Below are positions 1-11,939 of a stretch of 64,000 bases of DNA, in pieces (position 1 is the first letter of the stretch; each line of letters opens with the position of its first letter). The stretch spans positions 1-64,000 of the forward strand of contig JAPTJF010000071.1 of assembly GCA_029339195.1 (NCBI GenBank). The letters are read 5' to 3'. The notes beneath the pieces were generated by a model that had not been told where the DNA came from, searched no databases, and worked only from the letters and a program-made list of their open reading frames with translations. Both the position numbers and the translations under genes were made by a program. The stretch comes from Micractinium sp. NFX-FRZ (Eukaryota; Chlorophyta; Trebouxiophyceae; Chlorellales; Chlorellaceae).

Positions 1-360
1 CCGCCGAGCGTAAGGCACCCTTACACCGGCTGTAAGGCACCCTTACACTCACCTCCCCCTCCCCCCTCCTCACCACCGGCCCGCCGGGCAAAACCGCCGA
101 GCGTAAGGCACCCTTACACCGGCTGTAAGGCACCCTTACACTCACCTCCCCCTCCCCCCTCCTCACCACCGGCCCGCCGGGCAAAACCGCCGAGCGTAAG
201 GCACCCTTACACCGGCTGTAAGGCACCCTTACACTCACCTCCCCCTCCCCCCTCCTCACCACCGGCCCGGCGGTTGCCGCCGCCGAGCGTAAGGCACCCT
301 TACACCCACCTCCCAAAATCCCCACCTTGCCACCGGGCCGGCGGTTGCCGCTGCCGAGCG
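1..360. repeat. 93-bp tandem satellite with paired palindromes
   Basis: Units start at 1, 94, 187 and 280, an exact 93-bp period. The first three are almost identical; the fourth diverges after about 30 bases and fades near 360. Each full unit has two copies of GTAAGGCACCCTTAC, an inverted repeat (GTAAGG/CCTTAC around CAC), followed by a pyrimidine-rich run and a CCGGCCCGCCGGGC block. The array reaches the left edge of the window, so its true length is unknown. It lies beyond the 3' end of the minus-strand gene at 663-11490. Confidence 0.95.
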
Positions 361-662
361 TTAGGCATACTAACTGCCCGGCTCTATGATTCTGGCAACC
401 TTTTCTCGAAACACAAACAATGGTGCTGCTTATTTTGGCGGCACTTATATTGGAGGGCACTGGCAGGCACCACATTACACGATTTGGTGCATGGTGACTT
501 TCGAACCGACAGGCGAACAACATTAGGACGAGAACTCTTCGGCACAATGTAGCTGGTGCACGCTGCACGGGCACCGCAGATCAGTACGAAGAATGTGGGT
601 AGGGCTGAGGTGAAGTGAAACACCGTACAGGCAAGTCAAACGGCTTATCGTGCCCAGGTGCC
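361..662. other. Spacer between satellite and gene end
   Basis: This stretch joins the satellite to the stop codon of the minus-strand membrane-protein gene. It probably contains that gene's 3' untranslated region. No coding exon, RNA gene or TGTAA polyadenylation signal on the minus strand could be recognised. Confidence 0.5.
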
Positions 663-3600
663 TCAGGATTGCAGCTTGATCAGGGCAGGCGTGTCGTACT
701 GGTCCAGCCAGTACTGTATGTGTTGTGCACGCTCGGGGTCGTGCCCATGCATGCATTCCAGCAGGCTGGGGCCATTGGCTTTGCACACTTCCATGGCAAC
801 CTTGTTGGGCAGCCCACGAATCTTGCACACCTCTGCGTGCACCTCAAAGCTGCAGCAGGATAGGAGGGTGCCAAACGGGGCAGCAACGGATTGGTGAGTG
901 CAATTGCAGCAGAGGAGAAACAGTTGGCAAGCGATGGACCTGCTCTTCGCAAACAGATGCCGCACAAATTCAGCGTTCCAGTTGCATGGTGCGTCCAAAG
1001 GCAATCTGAGGCATGGCCAGACACCACCTCGGCCCCTCTCACTGCCATGCCTCACCAGAAGAAGATGAGGAGGGCGAAAGAGGGGGCCAGCGCCAGGAAG
1101 GCGCCCATGTGCTCCTTGTCCACTGTGACTACCGCCAGGCCTCCCAGGGCCAGCCCCATGCTGAGCACCACGACGTACAGGCCCAGGCAGTACGGGTCGC
1201 CGTACAGCTCGGTCTTCTGCTTGTAACCGTGACTGCACCGGCAAGGAGGGCAAGTAGAAGGACAGTGGTGGCGCATGGCTGAGGGGGTGGAGCAGGCACT
1301 GGACAAGGCGGCGTACAGCAGCACAAGGGCTCCCTGCTGCGAACGACCCCCAACTGAGCTTTGGACTGTTGGAGGTCACGGAGCCGCACAGCCGGCACCA
1401 GGCGCCAGGCCCCACCTGACTCTGTTCTGCAAACTCACTTGATGGCCCAGATGTTGGAGGCCAGCCACGTGGCGCAGGCAATGGCGCCTGCCACAGGCGC
1501 CAGCGCATGCGTGGTGCACGTCCCCAGAGAGAGGTAGGCAATCAAGGCCACTGCAGGGGGTGGGGGTGGAAGATGGAGCAGTGGTGGCGCAAGGGGCCTG
1601 GCAGGCTACGTGGCGTTCTCGCTGCCGTCCAGCCACGGCATAGCAGTGGCCCCACAGCGAGCGCAAGGGCAGCAGGTTGGGCGCAGGTCAGTGCTGGCAG
1701 GGCACTGGTGGGGAATTGGTGGGGAGCGGGGCCGACATATGCAGGGTGCAGGCATGGGCAGAGGATACGCAGTTGGGAGGGGGGCGCCAAGGGGAGGAAA
1801 GCAGGCGCATAGCCGGCTCGGCGCAGGCAAGGGCAGGGGACAAGCAGTTGCAAAGAGGGAGGGCGCCAAGTGGGGGGAAGCGGGTGCGCAGCGGGACGGG
1901 AGCAGGAATGGCATGGGGCATGCAGTTGGGAAGAGGGCAGCAAGGGGGAGGAAAGCAGGTGTGCAGCGGGTGGAAGGTGGGCGCAGGCAGGCGGTGCACG
2001 CACGTGTGGTCAGCTCGTCGGCGACGTCGTAGGGCTGGATGGACAGCAGAGAATCCGAGGCTGCAGTCAGTAAGTGCGAGACGGGTGGGGGGTCAGACGA
2101 GGTGGGGTTCAATGTGGGGACAAGGGGCTGGCGGTAACGTCGACAGCACGCTGCTAGGTGGGTCAGCCTGGCATGGCACGGCAGGGCACGTACAGCACAC
2201 AAATAGACGGACGCCAGCATGCTGCACTATGCATGGTGTCATCCATTCAGCACTCACTCTTGCCAAGGGCGATGCGAGCAAAGCGCAGGAAGCGGCTGCT
2301 GTGCTATCCATTCTTGGCAATGCGAGCAAAGCGCAGGAAGCGGCTGCTGTGCTATCCATTCAGCACTCACTCTTGCCAAGGGCGATGCGGGCAAAGCGCA
2401 GGAAGCCGCCACAGCACAGCAGCCGCTTCATCCAGGAGAAGGAGAACTCGAACTGCACACCAACAACAGTGAGTGAGGGCAGAATAGACGGGAACGGCGT
2501 CCAGTTAGGGGGCACGTGAGGTTGCAGCAAGCCCCCGTTCCACACTCCTTCCCCTCTCCTCCCTATGCACGAAATTGCCCGCCTGCTAGCCTTCCTCCTT
2601 TACATGCCTACCGCTGCACGCAGGGAAACACCCCCCTTGCCAACACCAAGTGCCCCTCCATCTCCCCCTCACCGCCAGCAGGCCAAGGAAGTAGTTCCCA
2701 GCCACAAGGTAGCTCCTGCCAGCCATGGCCATACCGTCTGCAGGAGGGGTGCCAGAAGAAAGGTGGGCCCTGTGGGTGCAGCTTGAAGGTTTGGTGCGGT
2801 CAGGCTAGTGGAGGGCACACAGCTTGCCAGGCAGTGTGCGTGTGGGTGTACAGGTGGGTCACAGGCAGTGAGCTGTCCACCACAGCCCTACAGGCAGGCC
2901 CCGCTGCCAACCGCACACACCTTCAAAGGTGCCCCCAGACTTGACCAGGGCGATGGCGTTGGCGGGGTTGCCCTCAACAATGATGCCCGCCACGAAGAAG
3001 CAGAACTCCCAGAGGGCCAGGATGCAGGAGAACGCCCACTCGCGCGCTGCCACAGACACGTAGCTGCCCTTGCGCTGCAGGGGGCGTGGTGGGCGGAGGC
3101 GCGCAGAGAGCGGGAAAGCAGGCAGGGTGAGGCAGGCAAGAGGGGATTGCGGCAGTGTGCAGGCCAGGTCACATGCCGCCACAGGCGTGCATCTGCGCTG
3201 CAGAGAAAGCTCGCTGCAGCAAACAAGAAACAGGGGTGGGCAGAGAGGGGAGTGGTAGGGTGAGGTGAGAATCGAGGGATTCACGGCAGGGGCACAACAT
3301 GGAGGCCGGCGGGGAAAAGAGAAGGAGTGATGAGTAAACAGCGGCGGAAGGAGGACTGCATAGTGCAGGGGCAAGTTTGGGGGAGGGAGACACAAGGTGG
3401 ACAAGAAAGGAAGCTGCCTGCGTGACCAGGGGTGGGCAGAAGCGTGAGGCAAAGTTGATGAGGGTGGGCAGAGAGCGTGAGGCAAAGCTAAGGTGTGCAA
3501 CAGCAGTGTGTGGGAGGGGTCGGCAGGAACCCTCCCAGGTTGATGCTGGAGGCATTGGAAGCAAAGGCGGAGAACAAGAACAGGAGAGGTGTACAGGTGC

Positions 3601-6600
3601 AGCGAGCATATGCCTTGGGAAGGAAGCTGCAAGCAATGCGGGGCAAGAGTGGGACTAGCTACGACGTGGGGAGGTGACCATGGATTCCCCTGCCGCTTAC
3701 CAATGCTCAATTCACTGTCAAACCACCTCGTGCGTGCCCTAGCACTGCTCCCCCGCCTATGCGCAGCCCAGCGGCCCACGCCGGCTGTCCACCCACCTTC
3801 ATCAGCCAGTGGAAGCCGTGGGGCAGCATGACGTGGATGACAAGGGCCACGCCCACGAGGCCAGGGATGGAGATGAGCGCCATCTGGCCAATGTAGCCAC
3901 CCAGGCTGTCGCAAAGCCCGCGGTGGGGCCGCGGGGACGCAAAGGCTGCATCGGCTACGCACGAGTCGGCCACCACCGAGGTTCCGTTGACGGCGAAAGC
4001 GTAGGCCGCGTGGCTGCCATAGGGTGCGGAGACCAGGCGCACGCCGGGCGACCCGCAGTACCGCCACAGGAGCCACGCCTGGATGACTGCCGGAGGCAAA
4101 GGAGCAGCAGCGTGGGTAGCGTCAAGGGAGCGTGATGGAGGCGGCATCAGGGGCGGGAGATGTCAACAACGTGGGTTGGAGGGGTCGGCAGGAGTGGGGT
4201 CGGCAGCAGAAGGGGAGGTAGGCATCGGGGCGGCAATGGTGGGTGACTTCAGTGCGCGAGGTACTTTAGCAGTTGTAGAGTGGATGGGGCTGCAGGGCTT
4301 GGATGGGACTGCAGGGCTGGGGAACATCAGGCTTAAAGTGGATGAGGCGGCAGGGTGGCGCGTGTGTTTCACGGCGTCAAACGGCAGGGTTGACAGTACA
4401 GGCACCCAGAGCATGTGCGCGTGTGAAACAGTCTGATGGATGACATCTCATGAGCAGCCACAGTGCGAGCCACGGCAGCACAGCAATGGCATCAGCTGTC
4501 AGTTTCAACTTCGGCACTCCTGCATCCCAACAGCCCCGCAAGCACGGCAGAGCCCTGCCCTGAGCACACCGTAGAAGAAGTAGATGGGGAGGAAGCAGCA
4601 TCCGACGGCTGCCGCTGACAGCATCACCCACCAGAACAGCCGCTCATAGTCCCTGCCGTCGGGTTAGGTAGGGTGCGGTGGTGATGAGGTGGGGAGGTCA
4701 GGGGGTGGGGGCGAGCTGGCGGGGCAGCACGACACGAACTACAGCACGCACAGCAGAGGTTGAGCTTCAAGGTGATATGCAAAGGGAAGGGGGGGTACGG
4801 TAACGGGGCAGGCAGGGGGCAGGGCAGGCAGGGCACATGTCAGCAGTTTGGGGTGCCAGTAGTGCAGCACGGAGGCAGGGGGGAGAGGGAAGGCAAGAGG
4901 CAAAAGACTTCCATGGGAACATAGCGCAGTCACTGCAGGGCACCATGCAGCACACGCAAACGGTTTGGTTTGCCTGCGACTCCGTACAGCCTTCTCCATA
5001 CTTTAAGCTCTTTAGTTGGGCCCATTGCACCCCGCCTCCTTCCTACCCTTCACTGTGTGCCGCCCTCGCTAACCCTTGCTGCCCTTGAAGACACCCCTTC
5101 CTGGCCTCGCCCCGCACCTGCCCCCACCCCTGGCTGTACTCGTCCCCGTGGCTCACATGCGGCGCATGGTGTGCAGCAGCAGCAGGAGGGCCAGCGGCGC
5201 AGGCTCCAGCACAGCGGTGACCCCATTGTCCAGCTTGACCTCCCGCATGTCCCGCACCGCCTGGGCCACCTCCGCATTGCTGCAGGCAGGACAGGGGGCG
5301 CAGGTTACGGTGTGAGCGGGAACAAGTGGTGGGGCGCAGGGGGGTGGGGGAGGTCGGCGAGGGTCCGGCACCAGGAGAAGGGGGGTGGCGGCAGGGGTGC
5401 GGAGGCGGGCGGACCGGGGATGGCAGCAGGATGAGAGTGGGGCACTGCCACTGCTGCCTGTACAAGAACCCTGGCACGCCCGGACCCGTGCCTTCTGCAG
5501 TGACCTACCCCGCCCTTGTGGTTTCCCCTCCCCCTGAAAACAATAAACCCCTCAAACCGCCAACAACACAGACATGCGAGCAGCAGGCACTCACTCAAAG
5601 GTGAGGATGCAGGCGGGCACGGGCTCCGTGATTGTTGCTAGCTCCTCGCGTGCAGCCAGCTCAGCCTGTCGAGGGGGATGCCAGGCAGGGCAGGGCGCAG
5701 CATGAGAGGGCGAAAGGCGGGGCCGAAGAGCACGCGGGCAGTGGTATGGCAAGGGTGAAAATGGTGGGAGAAAGGCGGTGCTATCAGAGTGGCGAGACGT
5801 GCCAAACAGCACCGCCTCCCACCCACCCGCACACCCACATCTGCCCGCGTCACACGCCCACGCACCTGATGGCGCCGTGCATCCATCTGGCAGACCTGCC
5901 CACCCAGGTTCCTGTTGCCGCCTTCCCCTCCCTAGTAACCCTAACCCATCATCGTCCATACCCTGCTCCCAGACGCCAGCGCTGCCTGACCACACCTGGC
6001 TCAATCCCCAGCTCGACCCACAGCGTGTGGCCTGCCTTCATTCCCCCCTGCCTGCTGGCGGCCTCCACCCACAAGTGGATGTGTGCACACACTTTCCCAG
6101 CTATTTTCCATGCCGGTGCCTGTGCATGCGCCCCCCAACTGCCGTAGCCATAGCCGCCGACACACGCAGCCGCCTGCCCCACCGCCTCACCTGAGCCTGC
6201 GGCAGCTCCTTCAGCTTCTTGGCCAGGTCGCTGGCGGGATCCACAGGCTGCGCCTCCACAGACGACTCCCTGTGCTGCTCCACATACGTTGTCAGCTGCT
6301 GCACGCGGGAGCGCACCGCCTCCAAGCTCTGCGGGGCGAACGGGGGGAGGGGGGCAGGGGCACTTGTGAAGGCGCGTGCTGGGACAGGGAAGAGAAAGGT
6401 TGTTGGAGGAGCACAGAAGCGCAATAGCACGGACGGGGCACAGGCTGCCGTCGCTCCTGTGCTCCTCTTTGGCTCCTAGCGACTTGCAGCAGCAGCGCAG
6501 CGGCACCCCAGCACTGCCACTGTACACCATGTTCCCTGGTTGATTGCGCCTCCCTGCCCCCATCCACCTCCCCTGCCAGCCGCAACCGCCTGGTTGCTGC

Positions 6601-9600
6601 CCCCAGCACTGCCCCACTGTACACCAGTGTCTTAGTTGGTTGCCCCTGCCGCCCCCCAGCCTCACCGCCTGGTTGTTGACTACCACAGCTCGTGCCCCTG
6701 GGAACTGCTGCCGCACGGCCTCAGCAAACTCAATGCTGCTGACAGTCTGAACGTTGGCCTGCTGCCGCGCCCAGTCAGGGTAGCGCCGGAAGCCGAGGCA
6801 CCTGCACCAGGGAAGCGGCAGGGCCGCACCAGGGAGGGCACGTGGTCAATGACGGATGAGCAGCCGCTGCGGAGGCAGCATCAGTGCGGCTGCCAGGCAG
6901 CTGCCATGTAGCCTGCCTCAGGCCACGGCAGCAGCTGTGCAGCTTTGCCCAACACACAGCACCAGCAGCCAGTACCTTCCCTAGGACAGCTGGTGTGCTC
7001 CTTGTCCAGTGTGACACCGGCGGCCGGCATCACACCAGCAAATCCTCCCTTCTGCGCCGCGCGCCCTCCTCCCTTCAAAGCCAAGCACCCCAATCAGCAC
7101 GCACACCCTCAGCTCACCACGCCACCGCCTTGAGCTTCATCAGGGCCATGCCAGCCGCGATCTCCACCCAGCCAAGGGTGGGGATGAGGAGCGGGAACGT
7201 CAGCCACAGGGCGGCGCACAGGGCAACCACCGTCACATTCCACGACACCCAGAGGGTGTGGAACATGCGGCCTGCAAGCGGGGGCGGGCGGGGCAACGTG
7301 GACAGTCAGGCGTTCTTGCCTATGCTAGGAGGTGTGGCACAACACATCACTGCACGCTCATCATGCTGACCCCTCGTGTGCACAGATCATCGGGTCCACC
7401 GGCAGTGGCGGGCAAGGCCGGCCCAGCAAGCAGCACCCATAAGCAAGCTGCGGCTGTGGCACATACATACTCACATTGCCCAAACACCCATGCCTGTCGG
7501 TGCACCGGCAAGCGAGGAGCCAGGAGCACGGCACAGCACCCTTCCCACTCTGGCTAAAGCACAGTAACTCACCGCGGCCGCGGTACCCGCCCGGGATCTG
7601 GGACCAGCGAGCAAAGTCCGCCAGGAACTTGTCGGTGCGCCTCTGCACCCAGTCCCTGCGGTGGGTCATGGCAGCAAGCAATGCGCTCCAGCAGGCGGTG
7701 GGCAGCGCTCGACGGAAGGAGCCGCAAGCAGCCAGGTTGCGCAGCACAGGTGAGGCCACACGGCAGCCTTGCTCCAAGGCTACACCCTCAATGCAAACTG
7801 GCACAGCGGTAAGCACGCGAGGCGCAGGCAGAGGTGTGCATGCACCCGCAGAGGCGCACTCTGGCGGTGAGCATGCAAGACCAGGGCACAGCAGGGCAGT
7901 ACGCCAGTGCTGCAAAGGCGAGTGGAGGCATGTACAAAGGGCAACTCAACAAAGGAACAAGCAGGAACCCACTTGAACTTGGTGATCATGGCTGCACGCG
8001 TGCGGGGCGCCCACGCCAGCACAGCATGCTGCGCAGCCTGCAGCGCCCAGCTGGTGTGGTACAAAGGCTCCTCTGCGGGTGTCTCTGCAGGCAAGAACAG
8101 GTGGGCCGGCAGGTAAAGGCGTTCTGGTTGGCAGGAAAGCAGGAAGGCAGGGGTATGCAGGCAGGGCAGGCAGAGCACTCCTAAAAGTGATGCCAGCCCC
8201 ATGCCTGCAGGCAAGTGCTTGGCACCTTGTGTGCATGCATTAACTGAGCAAATGGACGGGCAAGACAGCAGGGGCTGGACACCCGAGGCGCAACGGCAAG
8301 CACGGAATGTGCATGGCGCCGCATGACTCATGCACGCACATTGCCTTGCTTCCCTGCCAAGCACACAGTTCATGGCAGCCGGGCTGCACGAGAGCAGGGC
8401 AGTACGAGAGCAGGGGAGGCGCAGAGCAGCAGCGGCCCGACCTTCGGCAGCGGAGTCCTCCACGCCTGCAGCCGCAATGCCGGCAACGCCGGGGCTGCCA
8501 CGCTCCCCTGGGGACGCCTGCGCTGGCGGCCTGCGCTGCTTGACCTCGCTCTTCCTCTCGCGGGGTGAGAGCTCAGGTGTCAGGTTGACGCCGGTGCTGA
8601 TGCCCTGCTCCCCCTGCTCTGCTGGCGACGCCCTCCAGGGCACCGGCTGGTCGGCAGGCTGGCCGGTGCCAGCCTCCTGGTAGCTGGGCTCGGAGGTGGG
8701 GGTGCCGCGGACCGGGGTGCTGGCTTGGGCCGGAGTGCCGCCATGAGCGGGGCTGGAGTCTGGGAAGAGTGCGCCGCGACGAGGGGTGCGGGCTGGGGCT
8801 GGAGTGCCGCGGTGGGGGCTGCTGCCGCCGGGGCGGCTTGTGGCGCCGGGGGTGGCGCCGCCAGCTGCGGCGCTCTCTGCGGCACGCTGCTGGCTCTTCA
8901 TGGTTGGCGGGTAGCTGCGACGCAGGGCCTCCTCCATCTTGGCGGAGAAGCGCTGCAGGGGCGCAAGGGAGGACAGCGTGCACAGCAGGGTGTGCAGACC
9001 AGGTCAGGTCAGGCAGGGAGGACAGCGTGCACAGCAGGGTGTGCAGACCAGGCCAGGTCAGGTCAGGTCGGGCCAGACCAGAGCTGAACGCATTTTATTC
9101 CGTGTCATTCGCACCTAAGCACTCAAATCAGAGCACCTGGCTGCGCGTGAGGCTCACACTCAACACTTGGCACATACCCCTGCACCCACCCTCATGTGGT
9201 CACGGGTGAATGAAACCGAGGCCAGCAGCTGGATGAAGCACAGAACGGACGTCAACCTGCAGCAGGAGTGCCAGCAGCCAGCAGCAGGGAAACGTCACAG
9301 AACAAGCAGGCAGAGCAGTAGCAAGGGCTCCTGCAGTGCAGCATGCTGCAGCCGGGTGGAAAGATGGAGGGGCGCGGTGGGGCGAAAAGAAGCAGGGGGG
9401 TGGTTTGTAGCGCAGGCCGTGGCAATGCCCCTGGCAGGTGCGGTGCTGCACTGGTTGCAGCTTACACAAGGCAGGCGGTGCTCTTGGGCAGGCCGGTAGG
9501 GTTCAGGCAGGAGAGCAGGTCGGTGTGTGGCTCGCAGTGCCGCCAGTAGTTGATCCCGTCTGCAGGGCACCAAGGCGGGGGGGGAAACATGTTGAGAAGC

Positions 9601-11490
9601 AGGTGTGAGGGTTTGGTAGGCTGCACCTTGAATGGCTGCCCCAGCATACAAGCAGGGTGGCCCAGCAGGGCGGTGGCACGTGACATGGGCACAGCACTTC
9701 CATGCCGATACTGCCGCAGCCACACAAGAGCATCGCCGCCGCTGCCACACACAGGGCAGCGACAGTAGCGGCTTCAATGCAGGCGATACAGGCACGGATG
9801 CCGGCGGCAATGTGCGCGCTCCGGAGCTGGCAGTAACCCGAGGCAGCAGGACAGGCAGCCGTGTGATCAGCACACAACTTACGTCCCAGGGCGAAGGGGA
9901 GCTGAAGGCAGCACAGCATCATCCCGAGGTGCGCAACGCAGAGGACACTCTGGAGCAGGGAGAGATGCCGACGGCGGGGTGAAATTGGGCGGATACAGGG
10001 GCCGCCCCTGTCATTGGCGGCCAATGAACGGCCTGCTGTCGGGCGCATTCAGTGCGCCTGACAGCAGGCTGCGCTTGACATTGGCAGGCTGCGCTGAACA
10101 AGGGGTACCACAAGTTCTCAAAGTCCTCGGGCTCGCAGCACACATCACGCCTGCCTGCCCCACTCTCACGCAGCGCCAACACCAGCAGTGGGGTCCTCGC
10201 AACCTTGCCCGCCCGACCTGCCCGCCCGACCGCCCTGCCAGCCCGCTGGCTGAGGTACCCTGCCGCATCTCCCACCCTGACTCACAAAGAGCGCAAATCC
10301 AAACTTGTCACGGATGTTCACAAAAGAAGGAATCTCATCCATGGAGAAAAATACGCAGCTGCAAGAGCAGGTGACAGGGCGGCGGGGAGGTTGGCAAGGA
10401 GGCAAGGCACCGCCTGGTGGTCCACTGGCGCAGGCGGTGCTGGGAATTTCCCACCTCGCCCCCACTCAACAAGCAAACCATCATTTCCCACAGTATCATT
10501 GTCTCACCTCAGCGATGTGATGAGCTTGGTCGAGAAGGGCTGCATGCATGATCGAGCAAAGGCGGCAGATTGGTAAGCATGTACCAAACAGGTGTTTGAG
10601 GTGAGCACAGCATGCGGCGTGCAAACGTGGGTCAATCAATACCATTCGTGTCCACGAGGAGCCAGCAACGCTCTCATGAGACTGGGTGGAAGGAGAGCGA
10701 GTGGATCAGACGCGACGGTGCTGCTGAAGCTTGCCTGGTGTTGAGTTGAAGCAGGCGGGACGGTCCGGCGGTACAGCTTGGGCTGGTAGCAACGGAACAA
10801 CGGGTAGAGGACGGCTACAGTTAAGAGGAGGCCCATCACAATCCTGCGACGCAGCGCATGCGCAGAACAGGGATGGTATGTTCTGTTTTGAAATGCCAGA
10901 ACGTTCTGGCCGTTACTGACGGTGCGCCGCCCCACCCACTCGAGCGCCTAAGCATGCCAGGGACCACCGCCAGCGTACACGACCCGCCACTCACTTGAAG
11001 GCGAGGCTGATGTGTGTGGAGACGATGTACACGCATGCCTGGCCTGATCGCTGCAGGCAGCCCTGCTCCCAGAGGCACAGTCGGGTCTGTGCAGGGGGGA
11101 GGGATTCAATTTGCGCAAGGGTTGTGAGTTGTGTACTACAGACGGGAGGTTGCATGGAAAGCGAGCGGGCACGGTGGGCACCGCGGGCATGGTCGACACC
11201 GATGCTGTACCTGCGACACACAGAGTTGCTTGCAGGGTTGCAAGGCCCAACGACTGACACACACAGTCACTCACAGTCAAGCTACGCAGCAAGTGGCTGC
11301 CATGGCACTGGCAAAGCTCAGTGGCGTTGCGCTCTGCAGAGCCGCAGCCCTCGGACGGCGCGGCCAGCGGCGCCTGCGCCGCCGGTGCAGGCTGTGCTGC
11401 CGCCCAGCCGCGAGTTGGCAGGTGGGTGCCGAGGAGAAGTGCACATGCGAGAGCTAATGCGGAAGTCCCCAGGTTTCCAAGCAGCCGCAT
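663..11490 (-). CDS. Large multi-pass membrane protein, faintly OSCA/CSC1-like
   Basis: Exons (5' to 3', minus strand): 11490-11275, 11086-10995, 10843-10735, 10539-10508, 10358-10286, a doubtful exon near 10120-10055, 9949-9883, 9559-9466, 9256-9190, 8952-8442, 8084-7973, 7655-7573, 7271-7118, 6801-6666, 6328-6191, 5665-5595, 5279-5157, 4652-4570, 4086-3797, 3074-2921, 2737-2673, 2452-2371, 2060-2004, 1550-1439, 1232-1056 and 849-663. All phases close without the doubtful exon, giving about 1,100 residues. The ATG at 11490 opens a signal-peptide-like segment (MRLLGNLGTSALALACALLL), then a Cys-rich stretch and an early TM followed by QPKLYRR. A long disordered Pro/Ser/Gly linker comes from the 511-nt exon. 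Next is a TM, a soluble region containing QFPGARAVVVNN and PACILTFD, and then six or more TMs (for example DYERLFWWVMLSAAAVGCC). The order TM, TM, soluble domain, TM cluster resembles OSCA/CSC1/TMEM63 channels, but no diagnostic motif was confirmed. The family call is tentative; the existence and strand of the gene are much firmer. Confidence 0.6.
1680..2000. repeat. Degenerate intronic minisatellite
   Basis: Several imperfect copies of a purine-rich unit of roughly 60-70 bp recur here. They share elements such as GCAGTTGGGA, GGGCGCCAAG and GAGGAAAGCAGG. The block lies in the intron between the exons at 2060-2004 and 1550-1439 of the large membrane-protein gene. It explains the long spurious open frames on both strands of this stretch. 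Confidence 0.7.
2236..2400 (-). repeat. Donor-side exon echoes downstream of exon 2452-2371
   Basis: The 3' end of the exon at 2452-2371 (TTCCTGCGCTTTGCCCGCAT and the following donor) appears twice more in the downstream intron, near 2320-2345 and 2275-2300. The second copy again ends in CTTGGCAAGAGTGAGT, so a second donor-like site exists near 2264. The copies differ from the exon by a few substitutions and one internal deletion. Confidence 0.85.
8965..9075. repeat. Intronic tandem duplication of about 50 bp
   Basis: The segment GGAGGACAGCGTGCACAGCA and the bases after it, up to a run of CAGGT pentamers, occur twice in tandem between the exons at 9256-9190 and 8952-8442 of the large membrane-protein gene. 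The second copy has an extended CAGGT run. It does not include an exon edge. Confidence 0.8.
9995..10069. repeat. Row of three inverted repeats
   Basis: Three dyads stand side by side. The first is ACAGGGG-CCG-CCCCTGT at 9995-10011. The second is CATTGG-CGG-CCAATG at 10012-10026. The third is a 17-bp stem at 10031-10047 and 10053-10069 around TTCAG, with one mismatch. They fall in, or beside, the least certain exon of the large membrane-protein gene. Transcribed, they could fold into three hairpins. Confidence 0.9.
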
Positions 11491-11939
11491 GGCTGAGCCA
11501 GCTTTGGAAGGGGCGCTGGTCCAAGGCACCCCGAGCTGTGCCTTCAGTAGGCTGCCTTAAAGGGCGTGAGATGAGTGAGCACGCTCTGAGCGACCTTGGC
11601 AGGCAGGAGGGCTGGGCAGGGCCCCTGGCAGGCAGGGGGGCTGGGAACTTGAGAGAACGTGGCCCTGCCACAAAGTAATCAGGTCTTCTCCAGCTGTAGA
11701 CAAGATCGAGTTTGACTTGTGCCGCATTCTCCCACCCCAGTTACAGGAGGACACAAGGGCAGCTTCATGACAGCTGCCACCCCATATGGTTCCATGCAAG
11801 CAAAAATTCAAACGCCATCACCCGTCTTGAAATCCCTAACACCACTAGAACATCTGCTCATTGCAGCGTCAAGCAAAAGGCTGGTGCTGCTCTGCTGTGG
11901 CCCCAGGTCGCGGCCTGCCGCTGCCGCTGGCGCCCCAGC
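11491..11939. other. Intergenic: promoter side of one gene, 3' side of another
   Basis: This lies between the ATG of the large membrane-protein gene (11490) and the stop of the next minus-strand gene (11940). On the minus strand TGTAA occurs at 11745-11741, 195 nt beyond that stop, and is a candidate polyadenylation signal. No TATA box was recognised for the gene starting at 11490. Confidence 0.45.

Noticed and set aside
1..360. CRISPR-like array
   Set aside because: The whole 93-bp unit is repeated, with no unique spacers, and the context is eukaryotic. It is a satellite.
8442..8952. A separate intronless gene in the Pro/Ser-rich stretch
   Set aside because: It fits in phase as a long exon of the large membrane-protein gene, with good splice sites on both sides.
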